Of a DNA stretch of 64,000 nt, positions 34,442-43,483 are shown one piece after another. Origin of the DNA: Stigmatella erecta (GTDB taxonomy: Bacteria; Myxococcota; Myxococcia; Myxococcales; Myxococcaceae); the NCBI RefSeq assembly GCF_900111745.1, contig NZ_FOIJ01000002.1, forward strand, positions 124,001-188,000, written 5' to 3'. A program made the position numbers and the translations under genes. Positions within the stretch are counted from its first letter, which is position 1. Every line of letters starts with the position of its first letter. The notes beneath the pieces were generated by a model. That model saw only the letters and a program-made list of their open reading frames with translations. It ran no database searches and was not told the origin of the DNA.

Positions 34442-34684
34442 ATGACATCAAACCCGAATCGGACGTGCCGGCATCACTCTCTTGCACAGGGCCCGGTGGC
34501 CCAGGTGCAGCTCTGCCAGGACTGCGGCTGTGTCTCGATGCACCTGGGGGCCACCACCGTGCGCATGGACCCCGAGGCGCTCCACTCCGTGTGGCGCACG
34601 CTCGGGGAGGCCGTGGCGCACCTGGGGCGCGAGCGCATGGCCCAGGGCCAGCCCCCGGTCAACGTCCCGCGCGGGGACGCCTGA
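34442..34684 (+). CDS. Small Cys/His-containing protein of unknown function
   Basis: An 80-residue protein that I do not recognise as a named family. It begins MTSNPNRTCRHHSL and continues with LCQDCGCVSMH, so one Cys plus two His and then Cys-x2-Cys-x-Cys could bind a metal such as zinc. The C-terminal part is predicted helical (DPEALHSVWRTLGEAVAHLG). No signal or membrane segment is present. The ATG at 34442 has GGAG 5' of it; a GTG at 34421 in the same frame is possible. A Fur-like box lies about 30-50 nt upstream, suggesting metal-dependent expression. Its stop is 18 nt from that of the convergent GMC gene. Confidence 0.65.
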   Translation: MTSNPNRTCRHHSLAQGPVAQVQLCQDCGCVSMHLGATTVRMDPEALHSVWRTLGEAVAHLGRERMAQGQPPVNVPRGDA

Positions 34685-34702
34685 CCCGGGGGCCCGGGCG
34701 CC

Positions 34703-37069
34703 TCAGGCGAGCGCTTCCTCGGGGGCGGACGGCTTCCAGTAGATGTCGAAGAGCCCGCCCAGGAAGAAGCGCCCGAAGCGGCCCACCGCCGAGAGCTGCT
34801 CCTGCGTGTTGGAGGCGTTCGTCACCCGGAAGGTGGAGCACTGCCGGGCGAAGTCGTCGAGGGAGATGCGCAGCACCCCCTTGTGGCACAGGGGCCCCTC
34901 GGCCCCCCCGCGCCGCACGGTGACGAAGAGGGTGGTGGTGTCCTCCCACATGTCCAGGCCCGGGTCGTCCACCAGCTGCTTGAACCCCTCGAAGTAGAAG
35001 CGCGCGCCGGACTCGCACAGCAGCTGCATCCGGTAGCGGAGCTGCTTGACCGTGGGCTGCTGAGGGTCCGGCACCAGCACCTGGAGCTGGCCCTGGGTCA
35101 CCGTCAGCGGCCGGGGAGAGAGCCCCGGCGCCAGCACACACCCCGTTACCCGCGTGGCGTGCTCCGGGTCCTCCAGCAGGGCGCTCACGTCCGGCACGAG
35201 CACGGTGATGATGAAGCGGAAGGTGGAGGCTCCGGCCCGGTCCGGCGCCGCGGCCGGGCGGTAGTCCTCCTCCACCGCGCCGGAGATGGTGCCTTGCAAG
35301 CTCTCGGTGAAGCGCAGCCCCACGGGCAGCGCGCGCGGGGGCGGCAGCGGATCCGGGCGCGAGGAATAGTTGATGTGCCAGCCCTGCCGCTGCGCCAGCA
35401 GGGCGCAGAAGCGCTCGGCCACCGCGGAGATGGTGAGAAAAGGGTTGGTGCCCAGCGGGCGGGGAATGACGGCACCGTCACAGACGTAGAGCCCGTCGTG
35501 GACCTCCGTGCCAGACTCCCCCGCGAAGACGCGGCCCTCGTGGTCCACCACGCCGCCCTGCGCGTCCTCCGCCATGGCGCACCCTCCGAGCGGGTGCGTG
35601 ATGAGGATGGAGTTGTCCAGCCACCGGGCGCCCACCGGGTTGCGCACATAGGTGCCCCCGAACACCTCGGTGGCCTTGCGCATCTTCTGGTCCGCCCGGA
35701 GGAAGTTCTCCTGCCGACCCACGCCCGGCCAGACGGCACGCAGGCTGTCTCCATCCAGCCGCAGCTCGCCGCTGCCCGAGTCATGGGACATGACGAAGAG
35801 CGTCTGGGTGTGGTGGAGCGCCCCGTGGTAGGGCCCGCGCACCAGCCCCTCCATCACCCGGACGTTCTCCTTCACCCCGTCCACGAAGCCCTCGTCGGTG
35901 TCCTCGCCCATGAGGGGCGCCACCGCCGCGAAGAGGGCGGGCAGGTAGCCACCCAGCGCCGCAGGGACGGCGCCCTCCTCCAGCACCATGCCGCGCTCCA
36001 CCGAGTCCGGATCCTTCACCTCGATGACGCCGGTGATGGAAGGCCCCACCGGGCCCCGGCCCTCCACGGACTCCTCGCCGTAGCCCACGCCGTTCACGGG
36101 CACGTCCAGGTTGTAGCCAAAGCCCATCAGGTCGCCGTTGCCGGAGAAGTGCCGGCCCAGCTCCCGCGACAGGGACAGCCCCGCGGCGCGCGAGCGCAGG
36201 AGAATCTCCGTGCTGCCCAGGGTGCCCGCCGAGAGGATGACGCGGCCGGCGGTGAGGAACTGGAGCGGCGCGTCGAACACCTCGCGCCCCATGCCCACCA
36301 GCCGGTAGTACACGCGCCAGTGGCCCTCGTGGCGCGCCACGTGGTGCACCGCCACGTGGGTGAACAGCTCCGCGCCATGCCGCTGGGCGTCCGGTAGGTA
36401 GTTCATCTGCGTGGTGTTCTTGGCGCCCACGTTACAGCCGGTGGCGCAGTCGCCGCAGAGCGTGCAGCCCCCCTGGCGAATCCCGGCCGCGTTGAGCCCC
36501 GCCTCGAAGTGGATGCTCAGCGGCGGGCGGAAGAAGCGTCCCCCCACGGCCTCGGCGGACTGCTCCAGGATCTCCATCTTGCGAGGCGTGGGGTGGGAGG
36601 CGGGGTACGGCTGAACCCCGAGCATCCGCTCCACGTGGGAGAACCCATCGGCGAGCCGGCCCGTGACATCCGCGCGGAACGCCTCCGGCCAGCTCTCCTC
36701 CTGGAGGACGCGCGGGTCGGGCCGTAGCGCCACGCTGGCATTGATGAGCGAGGTGCCGCCCAGGCCGCACCCGGTGAGCACGGCCACGTCCCCCAGCAGG
36801 TGCAGGGAGAGCAGCCCCGTGGGCGAGCCGAGCCGGAGCTTGCCCAGCACCTCCCCGCCCGGTCCGGACATCTGCACGTCCTTCAAGAGCTGGCCACTGG
36901 TGCGGGGAAACTCTCCCGGCATGCGCTCCTTGCCCCGCTCCAGGACGCAGACCTTCTGCCCCGCCCGGGCCAGCCGGGACGCGGTGATGGCACCGCCGTA
37001 GCCCGAGCCCACAATCACCACGGGCCAGTGTTCGCCCAGTCTCTCAACCGAAGAGGACAGCTGACGCAT
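34703..37069 (-). CDS. GMC / cholesterol-oxidase-like flavoenzyme with extra C-terminal domain
   Basis: A 788-residue FAD-dependent oxidoreductase. VVIVGSGYGGAITASRLA is the dinucleotide-binding motif; GGTSLINAS and HPLGGCAMAEDA, plus ISAVAERFCALL near residue 560, match the cholesterol oxidase branch of the GMC family, which oxidises alcohols. A CTLCGDCATGC motif near residues 200-211 has the spacing of an iron-sulfur or zinc site. Residues after about 580 form an additional domain of unknown role. No signal peptide is seen, so it is likely cytoplasmic. The ATG at 37069 follows GGAGG at 8 nt and was preferred over a GTG five codons earlier. Confidence 0.87.
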   Translation of the reverse strand: MRQLSSSVERLGEHWPVVIVGSGYGGAITASRLARAGQKVCVLERGKERMPGEFPRTSGQLLKDVQMSGPGGEVLGKLRLGSPTGLLSLHLLGDVAVLTGCGLGGTSLINASVALRPDPRVLQEESWPEAFRADVTGRLADGFSHVERMLGVQPYPASHPTPRKMEILEQSAEAVGGRFFRPPLSIHFEAGLNAAGIRQGGCTLCGDCATGCNVGAKNTTQMNYLPDAQRHGAELFTHVAVHHVARHEGHWRVYYRLVGMGREVFDAPLQFLTAGRVILSAGTLGSTEILLRSRAAGLSLSRELGRHFSGNGDLMGFGYNLDVPVNGVGYGEESVEGRGPVGPSITGVIEVKDPDSVERGMVLEEGAVPAALGGYLPALFAAVAPLMGEDTDEGFVDGVKENVRVMEGLVRGPYHGALHHTQTLFVMSHDSGSGELRLDGDSLRAVWPGVGRQENFLRADQKMRKATEVFGGTYVRNPVGARWLDNSILITHPLGGCAMAEDAQGGVVDHEGRVFAGESGTEVHDGLYVCDGAVIPRPLGTNPFLTISAVAERFCALLAQRQGWHINYSSRPDPLPPPRALPVGLRFTESLQGTISGAVEEDYRPAAAPDRAGASTFRFIITVLVPDVSALLEDPEHATRVTGCVLAPGLSPRPLTVTQGQLQVLVPDPQQPTVKQLRYRMQLLCESGARFYFEGFKQLVDDPGLDMWEDTTTLFVTVRRGGAEGPLCHKGVLRISLDDFARQCSTFRVTNASNTQEQLSAVGRFGRFFLGGLFDIYWKPSAPEEALA

Positions 37070-37207
37070 CTTCCAAGCCTCCACTCATCGGCCCCCATCC
37101 TGCTCCGAGTCCGGTCTGGGTGGAATTCGTTCACCCAAGAACTATTAGCCGTTCCTCTAGAAGGCGTGGAGGGAAGCAAGCGGCCGCCTGGCCGCGGCTC
37201 GGAGTTC

Positions 37208-38458
37208 TTACGAGAAGCGGGCCCAGGCGAGCGTCTCCTCCAGGCAGCGCGTCCGGTCGCCGCCCGGCTTCTCTTGGGGGAGCGCCAGGAAGTCCGGCGC
37301 CAGGTCCACGTTGCGCGAGAGGAGCTGGAAGCACTCCACCGCCGCGCCGTCCAGCGCCTCCTGGGAGGACTGGGCCGAGAGGTCCGGATGGGCCACCAGG
37401 GTCAGCCGCAGCAGCGCCAGCCGCACGGTCAGGCGGTGCACGTACGCGAGCAAGCCGAACGCCTCGGTGTGTGGATAGCGCAGCAGGTAGTTCGCCAGAT
37501 AGTGGTGGAAGTACTGCGCGAGCCGGGCGCCATGGCGCGCCTCCAGCCCCGCCCGCCGCGCGGCATAGAGGCGCCACACGCCGGGGCCCTCCTGTTCTCC
37601 GTCCCCCGTCACCCCCAGCGCGGTCCGTGCGCCGTGCACGAACCGGGCGAAGCGCTCGCTGCGCGTCACCCCGCTCAGGTCCTTCAATTGGGAGAGCAGC
37701 CGCAGGGCGCGAGTGCCGCCCTCCTCCCACGCGGCCAGCGGCTCCTGGGGCTCTTGCGCCAGGACCTCCGCCCCCAGCGCGGCCCTCAGCAGGGCGCCCG
37801 CTTCCGCCTCGTCGTCCGGAAGCGGTGCCGGGCCCCGGAAGCGCGCATCCAGCTGGAATGCCCAGTGGGCCAGGCACTGGAGCCGCGAGGCCAGCGGGCC
37901 TCCCGGTGCGAGCAGGCGCTCCCGGAGCGCGTCCCGGACCGCGCCGGCGTGGAGCACGTAGAGGTCACCCGGCAGGCCTGGAGCGGGCCGCGCCGCCTCG
38001 GGCCGGGCCACCAGGCCAGGGGGCACGGGCACGGGCTCCACCGCATCCTCGGCCAGGAGCAACAGGCGAACCACCTCGGGGCAGGCCAGGGAGCCGGAGA
38101 CCTCCAGGTGCCCTTCGTGCTTCCAGAGGGTGCGCGGAAAGGTGGAGCAGATGTCCGGCAGCACCGCCTCGCCGTGAGCCCGATGGAGCGAGCACTGCCG
38201 CCCGGCATCGAAGAAGACGCAGTGCCCATCCGGCCGCATCCGCAGGAGGGTCCGCTCCGAGGGCCCGCCTTCCGGAAAGGCGATGCTGAACCCCCCGGCG
38301 GGCTCCGCCGTGCCCGCGGCGCGCAGCGTCTCGCGGATCCGCTCCACGCTCGCCTCGCTCACCCCCACCCGGAGCCCCCCGCAGCACGTGTCCTCGCAGC
38401 GCTCCGCGATGCAGCGAAAGCGCGTCATGAAGCGCAGCGTGGTGGCGGGGAGCGTCAA
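37208..38458 (-). CDS. FliB-family lysine N-methylase
   Basis: A 416-residue member of the FliB family, which N-methylates lysines of flagellin in enterobacteria. The family's N-terminal Cys motif is present (Cys16, Cys21, Cys25 and Cys26 in FRCIAERCEDTCC), with further Cys in QCSLHRAHG and LPDICSTFPR; these are thought to bind an iron-sulfur centre. Myxobacteria glide and have no flagellin, so another lysine-rich target is expected. It begins 13 nt after the stop of a Lys-rich histone-H1-like gene on the same strand, a striking candidate. The start is a TTG at 38458 with a weak AGGG site; an ATG ten codons in is the alternative. Confidence 0.8.
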   Translation of the reverse strand: MTLPATTLRFMTRFRCIAERCEDTCCGGLRVGVSEASVERIRETLRAAGTAEPAGGFSIAFPEGGPSERTLLRMRPDGHCVFFDAGRQCSLHRAHGEAVLPDICSTFPRTLWKHEGHLEVSGSLACPEVVRLLLLAEDAVEPVPVPPGLVARPEAARPAPGLPGDLYVLHAGAVRDALRERLLAPGGPLASRLQCLAHWAFQLDARFRGPAPLPDDEAEAGALLRAALGAEVLAQEPQEPLAAWEEGGTRALRLLSQLKDLSGVTRSERFARFVHGARTALGVTGDGEQEGPGVWRLYAARRAGLEARHGARLAQYFHHYLANYLLRYPHTEAFGLLAYVHRLTVRLALLRLTLVAHPDLSAQSSQEALDGAAVECFQLLSRNVDLAPDFLALPQEKPGGDRTRCLEETLAWARFS

Positions 38459-38471
38459 GACGTGGCCCTGC

Positions 38472-39188
38472 TCAGCGGCTGGTCCACCAGTTCTTGAACT
38501 GCTTCCAGGAGATCTTCCCGCTGCGATCGATGTCGATGATGTCGAAGGCGATCTGCAGGTCCTCCTCGGTGATGTTCTGACCGAGCGCCTCCAGCAGCCG
38601 CGCGAACTCGGGGGCCTCGATGAAGCCGGTCCGGTTGCGGTCGTACTTCTGGAAGATGTCGAGCAGCTCGTTGCCGGTGCTGGTCAGGTCATCCACGGCC
38701 GCGTGCTCGGGGGCCAGGGGCTGGATGCCGGCCGACGTGGTCTCGACGACCTGCTCCTCCTCCTCTCCTGTTTCCTCCTCACCCTCCTGAGCCTCGGGCT
38801 CGTAGCTCTCGGGAATCGCCGCCGCCTTCTTGCGGGGCGCGGGCTTGCGGGCCTTCGGGGCCGCTGGCTTCGGCGCGGCCCGGGCCGGAGACTTCGCCGC
38901 CGCGGCCTTGCTCACGGGCTTCGCCGCAGGCTTCTTCGTTGCGGCCTTGCTCGCGGGCTTCTTCGCCGCGGCCTTGCTCGCGGGCTTCGCCGCGGGCTTC
39001 TTCGTTGCGGCCTTGCTCGCAGGCTTCTTCGCCGCGGCCTTGCTCGCGGGCTTCGCCGCAGGCTTCTTCGCCGCGGCCTTGCTCGCAGGCTTCTTCGCTG
39101 CGGCCTTGCTCGCGGGCTTCTTCGCGGTGGACTGACGCTTCGCCGGTTGCTTCGCGGTGGCCTTCTTGCCTGGCTTCTTTTTCGCCAT
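38472..39188 (-). CDS. Histone-H1-like Lys/Ala/Pro-rich protein with C-terminal EF hands
   Basis: A 238-residue fusion. Residues 1-125 are a basic Lys/Ala/Pro tail like histone H1 C-termini and bacterial Hc2/AlgP proteins, with a 22-residue repeat from residue 41. An acidic Glu-rich stretch follows (about 129-147). Residues 175-238 hold two EF hands: loop 1 at 183-194 (DRNRTGFIEAPE, canonical) and loop 2 at 219-230 (DIDRSGKISWKQ, Gln at the last position, weaker). A DNA- or polyanion-binding protein gated by Ca2+ is inferred. The ATG has a strong GGGAGG site. A FliB-type lysine methylase follows 13 nt downstream and may modify its roughly 40 lysines. Confidence 0.88.
   Translation of the reverse strand: MAKKKPGKKATAKQPAKRQSTAKKPASKAAAKKPASKAAAKKPAAKPASKAAAKKPASKAATKKPAAKPASKAAAKKPASKAATKKPAAKPVSKAAAAKSPARAAPKPAAPKARKPAPRKKAAAIPESYEPEAQEGEEETGEEEEQVVETTSAGIQPLAPEHAAVDDLTSTGNELLDIFQKYDRNRTGFIEAPEFARLLEALGQNITEEDLQIAFDIIDIDRSGKISWKQFKNWWTSR
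38892..39113. repeat. Tandem 66-bp coding repeat in the H1-like tail
   Basis: The DNA encodes a 22-residue unit starting KKPAAKPASK, repeated from residue 41 with the second copy identical at the protein level and a third diverging after about 10 residues; each unit is built of two similar halves. Half-units continue upstream to about 39113. Such repeats expand and contract by slippage, so tail length may vary between strains. Confidence 0.8.
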
Positions 39189-39281
39189 GGTGCGTCCTCC
39201 CTGAGGTGGGGCGCATCGTAGCTTCACGGCACTTCCGGCGTCAGGGGCTCGCGCGATCTTTTCCTTGGAGTGCCAAGCGTC

Positions 39282-39653
39282 TCAGGCGGGCTCGATGAAG
39301 TTCAGCCGGTACCCATCGGGATCCGTGATGACGATCTCCCGCGTGTGCCACGGCTGGAGGGTGGGCCCCTCGAAGCTCACGCCGCCCTGGGCGGCCAGGG
39401 CCGCCACCGCGTCCACCCCACCCTCTCCGGTGCGGAACCCCAGCAACACCCCTACCCCGCGCCGGTCCTCCATCCCCACGCCGGAGGGCATGGAGACCAG
39501 GTACACATCCGCCGTGCCCCGCCACTTCAGGTGCAGGAAGGGCGGCTCCGACTGGACGCGCTCGAAGCCAAGCCCCTCGTAGAACCGCGCCGAGCGCTCG
39601 CCGTCCGACACGAGCACCTTCATGAAAGATGACACCGCGCCCTCGTTCTCCAT
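39282..39653 (-). CDS. VOC / glyoxalase-like domain protein
   Basis: A 123-residue single-domain member of the vicinal oxygen chelate superfamily. It shows the family pattern of paired beta-alpha-beta units: SFMKVLVSDGERSARFYEGLGF at the front and REIVITDPDGYRLNFIEP at the end, where the metal-binding Glu usually sits. Members include glyoxalases, dioxygenases and antibiotic-binding proteins; function cannot be fixed. The ATG at 39653 or the Met ten codons later (39623) could start it. It lies 28 nt behind the DmpA-like gene on the same strand. Confidence 0.83.
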   Translation of the reverse strand: MENEGAVSSFMKVLVSDGERSARFYEGLGFERVQSEPPFLHLKWRGTADVYLVSMPSGVGMEDRRGVGVLLGFRTGEGGVDAVAALAAQGGVSFEGPTLQPWHTREIVITDPDGYRLNFIEPA

Positions 39654-39681
39654 GGAGGCGTCTGTAGCATGGCGCCCCGGG

Positions 39682-40923
39682 CTACTTGCGGCCGTATTTC
39701 TTCATCGCCTCCATGAGCCGGTCCTGCGGCAAGGCGAAGACCCGGACGCCATCGGCGCCCGTCTGGGTGTCCGCGGCGAGCAGCGCGTTGAGGATGGCCT
39801 CCTGGGTGGCCTGCACGGTGGCCTCGAACAGGGGGGTGAGCCGCTCGTTCTCCAGCATGCCCACGGTGGAGACCGGGCCCTGCGCGGGCGGGCGCGTGCC
39901 CTGGGTCGAGAAGGCCAGGAAGATGTCGCCCGAGGGGTCCGCGCCAAAGCCACCCATCTTCCCGATGCCCAGGGGCACGCGCCGGGCCACCCGCCCGAGC
40001 TGATGGGGAAGCAGGGGCGCGTCCGTGGCGACGAGGACGATGATGGACCCCAGGTCCTCGTGAAAAGCCTCCTGCCGGGAGGCCCCCTTCTCCGGGCACG
40101 CGGCCATGCCGGAGATGAAGGAGTTGGAGGGAGCCTGGCCGCCCGTGTGGCACGCCTGAAGGTCCGGAATCTCCTCTCCCACCGGCACCCCCGCCACCGA
40201 GAACGGCTTGCGGAGGCCATAGTTGCACTGGACCAGCACGCCCACCGTGTAGCCCCCTTGCGCCTCGGGCAGCTTGCGCGAGGCGGTGCCAATCCCGCCC
40301 TTGAAGCCGTGGCAGATCATCCCCGTGCCGCCCCCCACCGAGCCCTCGGCGACCGGGCCGCCGCGGGCGCCATCGAGCGCGTGGAAGACATGCTCCGGCT
40401 TGACGTGAAAGCCCTCGATGTCATTGAGGATGCCGTCGTAGGTCTCCGCCACCACCGGCAGGCTGAAGTCGAAGGCCTTGCCCCGCTTCGAGGCCCACGC
40501 AATCACCGCCTGGTGCACCGTGCCCACGCTGAAGGTGTTGGTGAGGGTCACCGGCCCGGAGAGCAGCCCCGACTCATTCACCCAGTGGCTGCCCGTCATC
40601 TCGCCGTTGCCATTGAGCGCGTAGATGGCGGCGAAGGTGGGCTCGTCCGAGGCCTTGCCGCGTGGCCACACGGCGGTGACGCCGGTGCGCACCGGGCCCT
40701 TGCCCTTCACGAGCCGGCCTTGCCCCGAGATGAGCGTGGTGTGGCCCACCTCGACGCCCGCCACGTCCGTGATGGCATCCAGCGGCCCCGGCTGCCCCCC
40801 GAAGGGAATCCCCAGCTCCCGGGCCCGGAGCCGGGTGGAGGCGGGCTGAGTTGCTCCTGTCCCCGGCAGAACCCAGGACACGAGCAGGACAGCGAAGAGC
40901 GAGGCGCGAAGCGAACATGGCAT
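39682..40923 (-). CDS. DmpA-family self-cleaving aminopeptidase (peptidase S58)
   Basis: A 413-residue exported relative of DmpA (L-aminopeptidase/D-esterase) and BapA beta-peptidyl aminopeptidase. These are N-terminal nucleophile hydrolases that cut themselves before the active Ser. The expected site is the Gly-Ser bond in AEGSVGGGTGM near residue 215; ITDVAGVEVGH at the front and GGFGADPSGDIFLAFST near the end are family blocks. A signal peptide (cut near GTGATQ) places it outside the cytoplasm. It may release N-terminal amino acids, including D- or beta-amino acids. It lies 12 nt behind a DHFR-like gene. Confidence 0.9.
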   Translation of the reverse strand: MPCSLRASLFAVLLVSWVLPGTGATQPASTRLRARELGIPFGGQPGPLDAITDVAGVEVGHTTLISGQGRLVKGKGPVRTGVTAVWPRGKASDEPTFAAIYALNGNGEMTGSHWVNESGLLSGPVTLTNTFSVGTVHQAVIAWASKRGKAFDFSLPVVAETYDGILNDIEGFHVKPEHVFHALDGARGGPVAEGSVGGGTGMICHGFKGGIGTASRKLPEAQGGYTVGVLVQCNYGLRKPFSVAGVPVGEEIPDLQACHTGGQAPSNSFISGMAACPEKGASRQEAFHEDLGSIIVLVATDAPLLPHQLGRVARRVPLGIGKMGGFGADPSGDIFLAFSTQGTRPPAQGPVSTVGMLENERLTPLFEATVQATQEAILNALLAADTQTGADGVRVFALPQDRLMEAMKKYGRK

Positions 40924-40935
40924 GGTCCGTCTGTC

Positions 40936-41484
<549 letters not shown>

Positions 41485-42072
41485 CACGTGAGCGTACCGT
41501 TGGTCGACGGGCATCACCACTCACAGAGAACCGCCCCCTTCGGAATGTCGTGGTTGAAGCGTTTCCAGTGAAGGCCGTTCTCCATGGCACGCGCATCCAC
41601 TGGAGCACCTGGGCCTGCCCACGGCAGGTGCGAGGCTGGCCTCGGCGTGCGAGCCCCCTGAGGCCACAGGGTGTTGAGGCGCAAGCCGCCCCGGCCAAGA
41701 GAGCCAAGCCCCTGCCGCGCACCTTCCCATCGGAAGCTGCGCTCCTCCTCGGAGGGCCGTCCATTGGGCTCCTCTAAAAAGTGCGAAACTCGAACTTAGG
41801 GCTGCTCTGCACACCGACGTGGCCTTGGGCTCTCCGGCACTCGTCAGCAGCCCTCCTCTGCCTCTCTGCTCTCGCCCGTTCCCTTCAACTCTGCCCCTCT
41901 CCTTCTTTGCGTCGTATCAGACCATCATCTCTCCAACTCATTCATTCACCTTGGCTGCCTTTCCCTCTCTCGACTCCAGCGAGCCTGGCTTTGGCGCCGT
42001 GTCCTGCTGCGTCTTGCCGGCGCTCTGGCCGCCGACTACCTTCCCGGCGAAAATCGAAACTTGAGAGGTGTC
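41485..42072. other. Gene-free 588-bp stretch with pyrimidine-rich tract
   Basis: I see no convincing gene here. From about 41825 to 41985 the + strand is strikingly pyrimidine-rich (CTCT and TCC runs) and lower in GC than the surroundings, directly ahead of the NamZ gene. On the minus strand, a frame near 41520-41790 is open but starts with no ATG and matches nothing I know; it may be decayed sequence. The NamZ ATG at 42073 has GAGAGG behind it. Confidence 0.45.
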
Positions 42073-43407
42073 ATGGATAGAGTTCCTGGACGGCTGAGCC
42101 GCCGAAGCGTCCTCGCCCTGGGCGGTGGGGCCGCCGTCAACGCCATCGCCTGTGGTGGCACGGACGCCGACAGCGTGAGCCCCGCGCCGGACGACCCCAG
42201 CCTGCGACCCCGATTTCAGGTGCGCACCGGCCTGGATCGCCTGGTCGAGGGCGGTTTCGCGGCGCTCGCCGGTCAGCGGATCAGCGTCATCTCCAACCCG
42301 ACCGGCGTGAACGGCAGGTACAGCCACCTGGTCGACCTGCTGCACGCGCACGCCCAGGACACCGGGGGGCTGACCATTGGAGGCGTCTTTGGTCCCGAGC
42401 ACGGCTTCCGCGGCTCCGCGCAGGCCGGCGACGCCGAGGGCACGGGGATCGATGCACGCACCGGGCTGACCGTCTACGACGCGTACAACGCCAGCCAGGC
42501 CACCTGGGAGAGCCTCTACGAGCGGGCCGGCGCGCAGACCCTCGTCTTCGACATCCAGGACGTCGGCAGCCGGTTCTATACCTATATCTGGACGCTCTAC
42601 GACTCGATGGCCGCCGCCGCCCGTCGCGGGCTGCGCTACGTCGTGCTCGACCGGCCCAATCCGGCGGGCGGCAAGGCGTACGGGCCGATGATGACCTCCC
42701 GCTTCACCACCGCCGTCGGCAAGAAGGAGATCGTCCAGCAGCACGGGATGACCATCGGAGAGCTGGCCCGCTTCTTCAATGGCGAGTTCCTGCCGGCCGA
42801 GGCCGGGCGTCCGGTCGAGCTGGAGGTCATCGAGTGCAGCGGATGGGCGGCGAACATGATGGGCGGCGACACGGACGTTCCGTGGGTCATGCCAAGCCCC
42901 AACATGCCGACCCCGGACACCGCGCTGCTGTACCCCGGCACCGGCATGTTCGAGGGGGTGTCGAGCCTGTCCGAGGGGCGCGGCACCACGCGTCCGTTCG
43001 AGCTCATCGGCGGGCCCGGGTTCGATTACCACTGGAGTGACCGGCTCAACGCCGCGAACCTGCCCGGGGTGGCCTTCCGGGAGGCCTACTTCACGCCGAC
43101 GTTCAACAAGTTCGTCAACACGCTGTGCGCTGGCGTCGAGGTGAAGGTGACCAACTCCCAGGTCTTCGATCCCATCCGGACCGCCGTCGCGATGCTGGTG
43201 GAGGCGCGCAAATACCCCGCCTTCGCCTGGCGGGCCGACTCCTGGGATTCCGCGCGGCCGCACTGGATCGACAAGCTGAGCGGGTCCGAGCGGCTGCGCA
43301 CGATGATCGACGCCGGGGCGTCCACGGACGACATCATCGGCGCGTGGCAGGAAGAGCTGGCGGCGTTCGACGCCCAGCGCCGCCCCTACCTGCTCTACCC
43401 ACGCTGA
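42073..43407 (+). CDS. NamZ-like exo-beta-N-acetylmuramidase (DUF1343, GH171)
   Basis: A 444-residue exported protein of the DUF1343 family, whose founding member NamZ (YbbC) of Bacillus subtilis removes terminal MurNAc from peptidoglycan fragments. The N-terminus has a twin-arginine signal (SRRSVLALGGG) followed by Cys in AIACGG, so it is probably a Tat-exported lipoprotein. Family blocks present are SNPTGV, GPEHGFRG, FDIQDVGSRFYTYIWTL, DRPNPAGG and EGRGTTRPFELIGGP. It converges on a MurQ-like gene across a hairpin. Together they suggest extracellular muropeptide processing, possibly of prey cell walls. Confidence 0.9.
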   Translation: MDRVPGRLSRRSVLALGGGAAVNAIACGGTDADSVSPAPDDPSLRPRFQVRTGLDRLVEGGFAALAGQRISVISNPTGVNGRYSHLVDLLHAHAQDTGGLTIGGVFGPEHGFRGSAQAGDAEGTGIDARTGLTVYDAYNASQATWESLYERAGAQTLVFDIQDVGSRFYTYIWTLYDSMAAAARRGLRYVVLDRPNPAGGKAYGPMMTSRFTTAVGKKEIVQQHGMTIGELARFFNGEFLPAEAGRPVELEVIECSGWAANMMGGDTDVPWVMPSPNMPTPDTALLYPGTGMFEGVSSLSEGRGTTRPFELIGGPGFDYHWSDRLNAANLPGVAFREAYFTPTFNKFVNTLCAGVEVKVTNSQVFDPIRTAVAMLVEARKYPAFAWRADSWDSARPHWIDKLSGSERLRTMIDAGASTDDIIGAWQEELAAFDAQRRPYLLYPR

Positions 43408-43427
43408 CGGGCCTCGATCTGGCGCCG

Positions 43428-43461
43428 CATCCCCCCCGAGGAGCGCTTCTCGAGGGGGATG
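43428..43461. terminator. Bidirectional terminator between NamZ and MurQ-like genes
   Basis: CATCCCCC (43428-43435) pairs with GGGGGATG (43454-43461), and inner GAG/CTC pairs extend the stem after a small internal loop. It sits between two convergent stops and could end both transcripts. Confidence 0.65.
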
Positions 43462-43483
43462 GGCCGAGCCTCCGCGACGTGTG

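Noticed and set aside
38892-39113. Regular 66-bp repeats considered as CRISPR or a non-coding satellite.
   Set aside because: The units are contiguous, without spacers, and stay in frame within one gene.
38830-39135. Hydrophobic antisense frame across the H1-like repeats, rich in Ala, Gly, Phe and Leu, resembling membrane repeats.
   Set aside because: It is the mirror of the Lys/Ala/Pro repeat; the sense frame has a strong ribosome site and EF hands.
41520-41814. Minus-strand open frames between the DHFR-like gene and NamZ, considered as a transposase remnant or small gene.
   Set aside because: No ribosome site, no recognisable motif, and all three frames look equally random in composition.
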